Part shown: positions 1 to 6,867 of the stretch, one piece after another
How positions within the stretch are numbered: position 1 is the first letter of the stretch
Layout of the letters: the number at the start of each line of letters is the position of its first letter
NCBI GenBank assembly: GCA_900313265.1
Contig: OMRN01000290.1
Span: 1-7,878 of the forward strand
Direction: 5' to 3'
Source of the DNA: an uncultured Lachnospiraceae bacterium
Lineage (GTDB): Bacteria > Bacillota > Clostridia > Lachnospirales > Lachnospiraceae
Length of the DNA stretch: 7,878 nucleotides
Translations under genes and position numbers: made by a program
Notes under the pieces: model-generated
The model's input: only the letters and a program-made list of their open reading frames with translations
Databases searched by the model: none
What the model was told of the DNA's origin: nothing

Positions 1-963
1 GGCACAAAACGGAGGAATGAAACTTTCCGATGCGACATCGCCTTCCTGAATAAAGACATTCTCAAGCTGTAAATCCAGACAGTGTTTAATTACTTTGTTA
101 TATTCACGCTTTGTAACCTTCCGGTGAAGTTCCGGATAGGCGGCAAGGCGTTTTTTCTGCGTATCGCTTAATGCTCCCGGTGTATTGTAAAGCGGCGTAT
201 ACTGACTCATAACGGATAAGTAGACGCAGCCCCCGTATTCTTCGCTTATATAATCGATGACAGCGAGTGCGTTTTTCACGCCGAGTGGCAGCAGAAGGTG
301 ACGGATAATGACGCCCTTTTTCATAAGAGGCGGACATTCACCCGTTTGCTCAAAGTTCTCATCCCCGCTTTCAAAAACCGGAAGCGGAATCTGCCGTACC
401 ATCTCCTTGACAGCCGCTTTCGCAACCTCCGGATAGTCCGGGGCATGAGAGTATTTCTGTGCCATGCCGGGATCCATGTATTTAAAATCGGGCAGATAGA
501 TATCGATAAGACCGTCGAGAAGCCGGAGGGTTTCCGGCAGTTCGTAGGCCGAAGAATTATAAACAAAAGGAAGGTCAAAGCCGCGGTTTTTGGCAAGAAG
601 AATCGCCTCGCGGATTCCGGGGACAAAGTGGGAGGGAGTAACCAGATTGATGTTGTGCGCGCCCTGCTTTTTTAAATCAAAAAAGATATCACATAACTCT
701 TCGGGTGTTACTTCCCATCCGTCACCGTTTTCGGAAATGGCGGCGTTCTGACAGAAAATGCAGCGAAGATTGCACCCGGTAAAAAAAACGGCTCCGCTGC
801 CGGCGCTTCCGCTGATGCAGGGCTCCTCCCAGAAATGCAGGGCAGCGCGTGAAATGCGCATGACATCCGATTCTCCGCAGATACCGTATTTTAACGGAGA
901 AGCAGGTGACGTTATAGGGGATCTTTCAATCCCGCATTTTCTCGGACATAAATTACAAGTCAT
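1..963 (-). CDS. PflX-type radical SAM protein (COG1313), partial at 3' end
   Basis: The frame runs open for 321 codons from the ATG at 963-961 to the window edge, so the stop codon lies outside. The product is a radical SAM iron-sulfur protein of the PflX family, often labelled putative pyruvate formate-lyase activating enzyme; its true substrate is not established. The N-terminus is rich in cysteines (C3, C6, C10, C29; motif MTCNLCPRKCG), followed by the family block RAALHFWEEPCISG at 39-52. The SAM-cluster motif GCNLRCIFCQN holds the CxxxCxxC triad C64, C68 and C71. Further family-like stretches are NINLVTPSHFVP and YLPDFKY, and the visible end (FIPPF) is probably close to the true C-terminus. 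The start is chosen because the family's conserved cysteine block begins at once. No good Shine-Dalgarno is present (only AGGA 2 bp away). It is divergent from the aldo/keto reductase. Family certain; function unknown. Confidence 0.93.
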   Translation of the reverse strand, partial: MTCNLCPRKCGIERSPITSPASPLKYGICGESDVMRISRAALHFWEEPCISGSAGSGAVFFTGCNLRCIFCQNAAISENGDGWEVTPEELCDIFFDLKKQGAHNINLVTPSHFVPGIREAILLAKNRGFDLPFVYNSSAYELPETLRLLDGLIDIYLPDFKYMDPGMAQKYSHAPDYPEVAKAAVKEMVRQIPLPVFESGDENFEQTGECPPLMKKGVIIRHLLLPLGVKNALAVIDYISEEYGGCVYLSVMSQYTPLYNTPGALSDTQKKRLAAYPELHRKVTKREYNKVIKHCLDLQLENVFIQEGDVASESFIPPFCA

Positions 964-969
964 ATTCCT

Positions 970-998
970 ATTGTACCGAAAGATTGCCGCGAAGCCAA
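970..998 (-). promoter_or_regulatory. Predicted sigma-A promoter of the PflX-type gene
   Basis: On the minus strand TTGGCT (998-993) and TACAAT (975-970) are separated by 17 bp. Only six bases lie between the -10 box and the ATG at 963, so transcription would be expected to begin at or next to the A of the start codon, giving a leaderless message. Predicted by eye only. Confidence 0.5.
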
Positions 999-1009
999 AT
1001 GAAAAATAC

Positions 1010-1027
1010 AAAAGTATACATGCTTTT
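1010..1027. promoter_or_regulatory. Imperfect palindrome between divergent genes, possible operator
   Basis: AAAAGTATACATGCTTTT reads as an inverted repeat with AAAAG/CTTTT arms and 14 of 18 symmetric positions. It overlaps the proposed -35 box of the aldo/keto reductase (1015-1020) and lies just upstream of the proposed -35 of the divergent radical SAM gene, so a protein bound here could control both. The regulator is unknown, and AT-rich DNA gives such symmetry by chance fairly often. Confidence 0.25.
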
Positions 1028-1043
1028 ATGATTATGATAAAAT
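1015..1043 (+). promoter_or_regulatory. Predicted extended -10 promoter of the aldo/keto reductase
   Basis: TATACA (1015-1020) and TAAAAT (1038-1043) are spaced by 17 bp, and TGA directly before the -10 box makes an extended -10 element (TGATAAAAT). The expected start of transcription is about 1050, one base before the ATG at 1051. No ribosome binding site is seen, so the transcript is probably leaderless. Two overlapping TATGAT boxes (1027-1032, 1033-1038) are alternatives but lack a good -35. Confidence 0.45.
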
Positions 1044-1050
1044 CAAAAAT

Positions 1051-2073
1051 ATGAAAATGATTACTTTGGGAAAAACGGGCATTACCACGCCCCAGAATGC
1101 GTTCGGCGCACTGCCGGTTCAGAGGATTTCCACGGATAGCGCGGTGGAAATACTTCGTGCGGCTTATGAAGGCGGCATGACATTTTTTGATACGGCAAGA
1201 GCTTATACGGACAGTGAGGAAAAAGTCGGAATTGCATTTGAAGGCATTCGGGATAAGATTTATCTTGCCAGCAAGACCGACTCGAAAAGTGCCGAAGCAT
1301 TAAGGGAACATTTAGCGACGACGCTTCATAATCTGAAGACGGACTATCTGGATTTATACCAGCTTCACTGCGTACCGCAGTGTTATCGTCCGGGTGACGG
1401 AACCGGTCTTTACGAGGCGCTTCTTGAAGCCAAAAAAGAAGGAAAAGTACGCCACATCGGCATTACCACGCATAAAATCGACGTGGCGGAAGAAATCATA
1501 GAAAGCGGTCTTTATGAAACGCTTCAGTTTCCTTTTTCCTATCTTTCAAGCGAACGGGATATTGAGCTTGTGAAAAAATGCGAAGAGGCCGGTATGGGAT
1601 TTATCGCCATGAAGGGATTATCCGGCGGACTTTTGACGAATTCGAAAGCCTGCATGGCTTTTATGAGTCAGTATCCGGTACTTCCGATCTGGGGCATTCA
1701 GAGAATGGAAGAGTTACGGGAATGGCTTTCGTTTTTTGACGAAGACGTGACGATGGATGAGGAAATGAAAGCGGTGATTGAAAAAGACCGTGCGGAATTA
1801 TCCGGTGAATTCTGTCGCGGCTGCGGTTACTGTGCTCCCTGCAGCGTCGGGATTATGATTCATCAGTGTGCCAGAATTTCACAGATGATCCGTCGTGCTC
1901 CGTCCGGCCCCTGGCTTAGTGAGCGCTGGCAGGGCGAGGTTTCAAAAGTATTAAACTGCATCGAATGCGGCGAATGTATGAAACGCTGTCCGTACGGACT
2001 GAATATTCCCACGCTGCTTCGAAAGAATTACGAAGACTATCAGAATATATTATCCGGAAAAACCGAAATTTAA
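1051..2073 (+). CDS. Aldo/keto reductase with C-terminal ferredoxin domain (COG1453 type)
   Basis: A 340-residue cytosolic oxidoreductase. Residues 1 to about 245 are an aldo/keto reductase barrel: it opens with the family start ITLGKTG and keeps the catalytic tetrad D47 and Y52 (FFDTARAY), K75 (LASK) and H106 (LYQLH). The C-terminus carries two cysteine clusters: C255, C258, C261, C264 (CRGCGYCAPC), and a classical 4Fe-4S motif C303, C306, C309, C313 (CIECGECMKRCPYG). This fusion is common in clostridia and other anaerobes, where it is taken to link carbonyl or alcohol chemistry to electron transfer; the substrate is not known. ATG 1051 is used; ATG 1057 (Met3) is equally compatible with the family. 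Neither has a Shine-Dalgarno. It is divergent from the radical SAM gene and convergent with the export operon, from which a hairpin separates it. The family call is firm; the physiological role is open. Confidence 0.95.
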   Translation: MKMITLGKTGITTPQNAFGALPVQRISTDSAVEILRAAYEGGMTFFDTARAYTDSEEKVGIAFEGIRDKIYLASKTDSKSAEALREHLATTLHNLKTDYLDLYQLHCVPQCYRPGDGTGLYEALLEAKKEGKVRHIGITTHKIDVAEEIIESGLYETLQFPFSYLSSERDIELVKKCEEAGMGFIAMKGLSGGLLTNSKACMAFMSQYPVLPIWGIQRMEELREWLSFFDEDVTMDEEMKAVIEKDRAELSGEFCRGCGYCAPCSVGIMIHQCARISQMIRRAPSGPWLSERWQGEVSKVLNCIECGECMKRCPYGLNIPTLLRKNYEDYQNILSGKTEI

Positions 2074-2074
2074 A

Positions 2075-2098
2075 AAGGCGCCTGAAAACAGACGCCTT
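2075..2098. terminator. Rho-independent terminator between convergent genes
   Basis: AAGGCGCCTG, loop AAAA, CAGACGCCTT: a 10-bp stem with one C-A mismatch. Read on the minus strand the hairpin is followed by CCTTTTTAAATTT, a good U-tract, so it should end the ABC exporter operon that stops at 2109. On the plus strand the downstream tract is weaker (CTTAAATTGCTTTC), but the hairpin starts 2 bp after the reductase stop and may serve both directions. Confidence 0.8.
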
Positions 2099-2108
2099 AA
2101 ATTGCTTT

Positions 2109-4283
2109 CTATAGCTGCTGCCTGGAAACGAGTTCCGCAAAGAACCCGCCTTTTTCGATCAGTTCATCATAGGTACCGTCTTCCACAATCGAGCCGTTGT
2201 CTACAACGATAATACGGTCGCACTGACGAATCGTCGAGAGTCTGTGAGCAATCACGACTCTCGTGCTGTTTAAGCGGTCCAGTGCTTCGGAAACCTTCTT
2301 CTGCGTTTCGTTATCGAGTGCACTGGTGGCCTCGTCCATGAAAAGAATCCTGGGTTTCGGCGCAATGGCGCGGGCAATTAAAAGACGCTGCCTCTGGCCG
2401 CCGGAAATCGAGCCGCCGCCCTCGGTAATCAGTGTATTCATCTGCTTGGGCATTCTTCGGATATCGTCCGCGATTCCCGCGATTTCCGCCGCTTCCCAGG
2501 CATCTTCTTCGCTTAAGTCCGGACAGTCTGTGGCAATGTTTTCGTAAATTGTGCCGCCGAACAGTTTTCCGTCCTGCATAACGGTTCCGATTTTTCTCCG
2601 GATCGAACGGAGGTTGATATCCTGCAAATCCCTTCCGTCGTAGTAAACCGCACCCGTTTTTGGATTTTCGAATCCAAGTAAAATTCGCATCAGCGTTGAT
2701 TTTCCGCTGCCGCTTTTTCCGGTAATCGCCACATATTCGCCGGGGTTGATTTTAAAACTGATATTGTTTAAAATCGCGGGACCTTTGTCGTAACGGAAGG
2801 TTACGTTATTCAGTTCGATTTCTCCGGAAAGGGAAGTGATGACCATCCTGTTTCCTTCATCTTCCGAAACGGTGGTCAGAATCGGCTGTATCAGTTCCAC
2901 GGAAGGACGGATTCTGGCGATGGATGCGGCAATTGAGGCGAGGGCCGCCATCCCTACGCTGAGACTTCCGTATGCGGTGTTAAATGCATAGTATTCCGCA
3001 ACAGACACATGGTTTTTTATGGCAAGCGCATAAATGACGATTACGCCGATCATGGAGATTCCGCTTGTTAAAACGGGAGCGACTTTTAGCAGTAACGGCG
3101 GGTTATAGTCAAGCAGGGCTTTCGCCGAATAGAACGATCCCCATTTTGCAAAAGCACGTTTGGAGGATCCGGAAAGCCGGATTTTCTGAACGCCGTTTAT
3201 CAGCTGATATCGCATGCCTTTTTCATGAGACGAAATAAGCATCAGTTTTCGGTTAACCTTCGCCTGCAGAATGACGGCAATCAGTGTTACAAGAAGATTT
3301 AAAACCGTGACAATCAATGCCGGCCATACAAGGGAAGGCGCGTAGAATATAACCTGTCCGATATAGGCAAGGGAGAAAACTCCCGACAGCCCCGTTATAA
3401 AGAATGCATATGCAACCTCGTTAGATAATTCGCCCATCACATCAATCCGGTTTGATAAATCCCCGGCGGTGAAATTCCGGAAGAATGAAACCGGAAGGGA
3501 CAGTATGCGCATCATGGTTGCCGAGTAGGTGTAAACATACATTTTCACCATAATACGGTTTCCGAGAAGGGCTTTCGTAGCAGCGAGCAAACCGGAAGAG
3601 ATGGAGATGCTTAGCATAAACAGACCGACGCCGGTAAGAAGACGTATGTTGGAAGTATCAAGCACGTCGGAGAACAGGCGTTTATTTAATGCAGGCATCA
3701 GCATGCCGAGCACCATTATGAAAATAATCAGCAACAAAAGTGCCCAGATATCCGAAAAGGGAATCTGTGCGAACATGAATTTAAGAAGAGTCTTCGTATT
3801 GACAACAGTCTTCGGAAAAGGCTTGAAGAATACGATTACTTCCGAATCAATGAGATCCCTGTTTTTAGCGTTAATCGGGATATAGGCTTTTTTCTTGGCA
3901 TCGTAATAAACGTAACCGTGTATGCCGGCCGGAAGAAGTGCAATAATATTTCCGTTGTCTTTTCTGCGGCCTAACATCGGTCCCATGGCATGACGGTCCC
4001 AGTTTCCCTCCAGTTTCAGATTGCAGTGCATAATCCCGTGGGGGTTCATATAGCAGTCCATCAGATCCTGTATATCTTCCACATTTTCCGGAACTTCCCC
4101 GGTCCGGATACGAAAGTACTTTAAGATGGCGCTCAAAGCATCGGTGGTACCGATTCTGTTTTCATTCAGGGATTCTCTTAAGGATTCGCTGATAACCGAG
4201 TCGGCAATCTTCAGGAGGGAATCGGAAAACATTTCCTGATCCGAAGCTTTGCGGGCACGAATTTTCTCATCATACGAGCTCAT
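2109..4283 (-). CDS. NHLM/NHLP-type export ABC transporter, permease/ATPase without peptidase (TIGR03797-like)
   Basis: A 724-residue half-transporter that should pair with the upstream permease/ATPase to export a peptide or protein. The cytoplasmic N-terminal 160 residues match the family's own domain rather than a peptidase: KLEGNWDRHAMGPMLGRR at 90-107, IALLPAGIHGYVYYD at 114-128 and VFFKPFP at 151-157, equivalent to the family pattern of Trp, GPLL, ALLP and YRPLP. Membrane helices lie near 178-198, 213-235, 292-313, 317-340, 403-422 and 430-455. The ATPase domain follows, with Walker A GKSGSGKST (522-530), Q-loop Q570, signature SISGGQ (625-630), Walker B ILFMDE (646-651) and switch His680, all canonical. 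The start has a strong ribosome binding site (AGGAGGAGGAG) and lies 12 bp after the stop of the upstream ABC gene, so the two are co-translated. It is the last gene of the operon. Substrate unknown. Confidence 0.92.
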   Translation of the reverse strand: MSSYDEKIRARKASDQEMFSDSLLKIADSVISESLRESLNENRIGTTDALSAILKYFRIRTGEVPENVEDIQDLMDCYMNPHGIMHCNLKLEGNWDRHAMGPMLGRRKDNGNIIALLPAGIHGYVYYDAKKKAYIPINAKNRDLIDSEVIVFFKPFPKTVVNTKTLLKFMFAQIPFSDIWALLLLIIFIMVLGMLMPALNKRLFSDVLDTSNIRLLTGVGLFMLSISISSGLLAATKALLGNRIMVKMYVYTYSATMMRILSLPVSFFRNFTAGDLSNRIDVMGELSNEVAYAFFITGLSGVFSLAYIGQVIFYAPSLVWPALIVTVLNLLVTLIAVILQAKVNRKLMLISSHEKGMRYQLINGVQKIRLSGSSKRAFAKWGSFYSAKALLDYNPPLLLKVAPVLTSGISMIGVIVIYALAIKNHVSVAEYYAFNTAYGSLSVGMAALASIAASIARIRPSVELIQPILTTVSEDEGNRMVITSLSGEIELNNVTFRYDKGPAILNNISFKINPGEYVAITGKSGSGKSTLMRILLGFENPKTGAVYYDGRDLQDINLRSIRRKIGTVMQDGKLFGGTIYENIATDCPDLSEEDAWEAAEIAGIADDIRRMPKQMNTLITEGGGSISGGQRQRLLIARAIAPKPRILFMDEATSALDNETQKKVSEALDRLNSTRVVIAHRLSTIRQCDRIIVVDNGSIVEDGTYDELIEKGGFFAELVSRQQL

Positions 4284-4295
4284 CTTCTCCTCCTC

Positions 4296-6467
4296 CTACT
4301 CATTGCTTACCAGCATTTTATAGCTGCCGCCAAGTGCCATCAGTTCATCGTGAGTGCCGCGTTCCACCACGTGTCCGTGGTCCATAACGATGATTTCATC
4401 GCAGTTCCGGATTGTGGACAGACGGTGGGCAATCATAATGCAGGTAATTCCGCGATCGGCGATGGCGTTTATAACTTCCCACTCGGTACGTGCATCCAGT
4501 GCGGAGGTTGCTTCGTCCAGAATCAGGACGGACGGATTATGAACCAAAGCTCTCGCGATTTCCATGCGCTGTCTCTGACCGCCGGAAAAATCCCGGCCGC
4601 CTTCGGAGACCATACCGTCGTATCCGCCTTCGCGCTGCATGATGTCGTTATGAATCTGTGCATCCTTGCAGGCTTTAATCATTTCCGCATCGTCAATCGA
4701 GTCATCCCACATTTTAATATTATTGGTAATGCTGTCTTCAAACAGCGTAATATCCTGTTCCACCACAGCAACCGAATCGGTAAAAACATTTTCATCAATC
4801 TCGGAAAGCGGTTTGCCGTCGAATAAAATCGACCCGTTCCAGGGACTGTATAAACCCGTAATCAGTTTGGATAAAGTGGATTTGCCGCAGCCGGAAGCTC
4901 CGACAAAAGCAATGCGCTGTCCGGGTTTGACGGTAAGATTAAAATCCTCCACCAAAGGGGGTTTCAAAGTGGAATATCCGAAGGTTACATTTTTCATTTC
5001 CAGGGTTCCGGTCAGTTTTCGGTACTCTTCTTCCTGGGAATCCGTCCGGAATACCTTTGCGTCCGGATACTGCATAACGTCTTCGATTCGCTCCGTTTCG
5101 GTGACCAGTTCCTGAATTTTCTGACCGGATTTAAGAAGGGAAGTGACCGGGATCATAAAGGAATTTAAGAATCCCTGAAAGGCGAGAATCATACCGGTCG
5201 TGAATTTTCCTCTTATGGTAAGCCAGATGCCGAGAATAAGAATGGCAACACTCATCGCTGAGGATATGATTTCGGGAATGGAACCGTAAAGGATATCCAC
5301 GGTCTTGTAATTGACGTAACTGTTATTGGAGCAGACAAAATAGGAGGCCCATCTTTCAAACAGCTTCGGTTCCGCACCGCTTGCCTTGACGGTTTCAATC
5401 ATTCCGATTCCCGAGGTGATATCGGCATTCAGTGCATCGGTTGTGCGCATCAGTTCGCGCATGGAATTGGCACATTTGTTGGCAATAACCCGTGATAACA
5501 TGGCCTGGATTAATACCGAAACAAGACCGATAGCGGTTAAAAGCCAGGAATAACGGATCATGATGACAAGATAGAAAATCATCATAACGGTATTGATGGC
5601 CAGAGGAGAAAAGGTATAAATGATTTCATTTGCCAGATTTGCATTGGTCTGCATTCTCTGAAGCAGATCGCCGGAGCTTCTGAGCGTAAAGAATTCCATC
5701 GGAAGATTTAAAACCTTCCACATATAGTTTGAATTGCTTGTAACGGACAGTTTTCCCTCCAGACAAAGGGAATAAATCGCCTGTATCCAGGCGGCAATCA
5801 GTTCGATGGCGGTAACGATGGAAAGACAGATTAAAAACGGTACCGTCCACTGAGGATCCCGGCCGGAGAGCAGATGCTCCAAAAAGACTCTGGAAAAGGC
5901 AGATGTAAAGACGCCCATGAAGGAAACAATGAAGGTTGTTAAAGCCACAAAAATCATCGCGCTCCGGGCACTGTCGATTCGGTCAAGGACGGTTCTTAAA
6001 AGACTTTTTTTCTCCCCGCCCGGCGTAAAGCGGTTTGACGGACGAAGGAACAGACACTCGCCGGTAAAGGATTTTTTGAATTTGTCCGTGCGTACAATGG
6101 TTTCCCCTTTGGAAGGATCTGTTAAATAAACCCGGGAACCTTTCATGCCGCGAAGTACCATAAACCCGCCATTTTCCCAGCCGATGATGCAGGGATATTC
6201 CGGATTTTTTTTCAGTTCTTCGTATTCCGTTTTCTTAAATTCGGCATTCAGTCCGTACCGGTTTGCCACCTGTTCGATATTCGGAAAGGTACTTCCTTCT
6301 TTGGATACGTTACATTCCAGACCGACTTCTTCAATGGTGAGCCATTTATCATAATAAGCCAGTATCATACAAAGACACGCGACTCCGTCTTCCTGCGGGG
6401 TCATCTGTATGAAAAGCGGTACATGTATCTTGTTTTTGGATACCGGTTTCTTTTCCTGTTTTTCCAT
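4296..6467 (-). CDS. NHLM/NHLP-type ABC exporter with catalytically dead C39 peptidase-like domain (TIGR03796-like)
   Basis: A 723-residue protein with the order C39 peptidase-like domain (about 14-145), six-helix permease (about 165-445) and ATPase (about 488-720). Active relatives cut double-glycine leaders while exporting peptides. Here the catalytic Cys of the usual ECG motif is Asp27 (QMTPQEDGVACLCM, 21-34), and the catalytic His of the usual HFVVL motif is replaced in GGFMVL (Gly101). The oxyanion Gln21 and the Asp of the DP motif (D117) remain, so the fold is kept without the nucleophile. The DNA codon is clearly GAC. Helices lie near 170-193, 208-230, 283-304, 306-325, 398-418 and 422-441. 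The ATPase is intact: Walker A GASGCGKST (523-531), Q571, FSGGQ (627-631), LILDE with E652, and H681. An AGGGG ribosome binding site sits 8 bp before the ATG, 11 bp after the mini-adaptor stop. The dead domain may bind a leader without cutting, as in HlyB. Confidence 0.93.
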   Translation of the reverse strand: MEKQEKKPVSKNKIHVPLFIQMTPQEDGVACLCMILAYYDKWLTIEEVGLECNVSKEGSTFPNIEQVANRYGLNAEFKKTEYEELKKNPEYPCIIGWENGGFMVLRGMKGSRVYLTDPSKGETIVRTDKFKKSFTGECLFLRPSNRFTPGGEKKSLLRTVLDRIDSARSAMIFVALTTFIVSFMGVFTSAFSRVFLEHLLSGRDPQWTVPFLICLSIVTAIELIAAWIQAIYSLCLEGKLSVTSNSNYMWKVLNLPMEFFTLRSSGDLLQRMQTNANLANEIIYTFSPLAINTVMMIFYLVIMIRYSWLLTAIGLVSVLIQAMLSRVIANKCANSMRELMRTTDALNADITSGIGMIETVKASGAEPKLFERWASYFVCSNNSYVNYKTVDILYGSIPEIISSAMSVAILILGIWLTIRGKFTTGMILAFQGFLNSFMIPVTSLLKSGQKIQELVTETERIEDVMQYPDAKVFRTDSQEEEYRKLTGTLEMKNVTFGYSTLKPPLVEDFNLTVKPGQRIAFVGASGCGKSTLSKLITGLYSPWNGSILFDGKPLSEIDENVFTDSVAVVEQDITLFEDSITNNIKMWDDSIDDAEMIKACKDAQIHNDIMQREGGYDGMVSEGGRDFSGGQRQRMEIARALVHNPSVLILDEATSALDARTEWEVINAIADRGITCIMIAHRLSTIRNCDEIIVMDHGHVVERGTHDELMALGGSYKMLVSNE

Positions 6468-6478
6468 TGCGGATTCCC

Positions 6479-6700
6479 CTAGTTAACAATAAATGAAATC
6501 GGATGAATCTGTTCTTCCTCTCCGGTTTCGGTATGTCCGGTTACGGTACCGAAAATACAAAATGCGATGACTCCGAGAACCAAAACCAGTAAGGCAATTA
6601 AAACAACCCATACCGGCGGGGTTGTGACCCGGATATAGGATTCGAGTTCTTCCGGACTGTTTAAACTGTTTTCGGTATCGCTTTTAAAAATATTACCCAT
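6479..6700 (-). CDS. Miniature HlyD-like adaptor: N-terminus and membrane anchor only
   Basis: A 73-residue protein with one membrane helix. Residues 14-29 (LNSPEELESYIRVTTP) match the conserved start of NHLM/NHLP secretion adaptors of the HlyD family (SPEQLD..L.VTSP, then Trp), and a helix at about 31-52 ends in FGTV, again as in the family. Full adaptors then continue with a lipoyl/beta-barrel region and often a coiled coil. Here there are only some 20 further residues, rich in Glu, before a TAG stop, and the next gene begins 11 bp later, so the rest is absent rather than frame-shifted. The ribosome binding site (AAAGGCGG, 7 bp before ATG) is good and the frame is clean, suggesting a maintained gene, not debris. 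It is first in the exporter operon. It could tether or stabilise the ABC pair; a decayed remnant is the alternative. Resemblance to HlyD is judged by motif, not alignment. Confidence 0.75.
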   Translation of the reverse strand: MGNIFKSDTENSLNSPEELESYIRVTTPPVWVVLIALLVLVLGVIAFCIFGTVTGHTETGEEEQIHPISFIVN

Positions 6701-6765
6701 ATCATTGCCGCCTTTTATGTTTTTTGATTTTCGTTTCGTTTTTGATCGGTTCGGATGATGTTTCT

Positions 6766-6771
6766 ATTATA
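6766..6771 (-). promoter_or_regulatory. Predicted -10 box of the exporter operon
   Basis: A perfect TATAAT on the minus strand, about 66 bp before the mini-adaptor ATG. No good -35 box is found at 16-18 bp upstream (TAGAAG at 17 bp, 3 of 6 matches), which suggests a weak or activator-dependent promoter. It would give a leader of roughly 60 nt. Confidence 0.4.
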
Positions 6772-6800
6772 GGATTTTTCCCGTATTTCTTCTACTAAGA

Positions 6801-6822
6801 TTTCGATATATTCTTTCGAAAG
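6801..6822. promoter_or_regulatory. Palindrome upstream of exporter promoter, possible operator
   Basis: A perfect 10-bp palindrome CTTTCGAAAG (6813-6822) with an extra half-site TTCGA 7 bp to its left (6802-6806). It lies about 40-50 bp upstream of the TATAAT of the exporter operon, a position typical of activator sites. The core TTTCGAAA recurs at 7639-7646 near the lipoprotein promoter and was not found elsewhere in the window. Confidence 0.3.
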
Positions 6823-6840
6823 TTTTTATCATTCGGAAAA

Positions 6841-6866
6841 TGGCTGCCTTTCTTCGTACCGACAGC
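6841..6866 (-). terminator. Weak hairpin after the lipoprotein gene
   Basis: Just after the lipoprotein stop, the minus strand reads GCTGTC, a 12-nt loop, then GGCAGC, a 6-bp stem with one G-U pair, followed by CATTTTCC. The stem is short and the T-run poor, so termination would be partial and read-through into the exporter operon is possible. Confidence 0.25.
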
Positions 6867-6867
6867 A

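Noticed and set aside
298..675. 125-codon plus-strand open frame in the left part
   Set aside because: It is the shadow of the radical SAM gene, whose minus-strand translation carries clear family motifs.
4350..4826. 158-codon open frame on the plus strand inside the first ABC gene
   Set aside because: It is antisense to the conserved ATPase domain, whose motifs are intact on the minus strand; no ribosome binding site or family resemblance.
6369..6377. Cys31/Cys33 of the ABC protein as a substitute nucleophile for the C39 domain
   Set aside because: These lie 4 and 6 residues after the catalytic position, within the conserved ACLxMI helix where active members also have a Cys; the His is missing as well.
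6479..6700. The 73-residue protein as the exported precursor peptide
   Set aside because: It has the adaptor N-terminal motif and a 22-residue membrane helix, no double-glycine leader junction and no typical nitrile hydratase-like leader.
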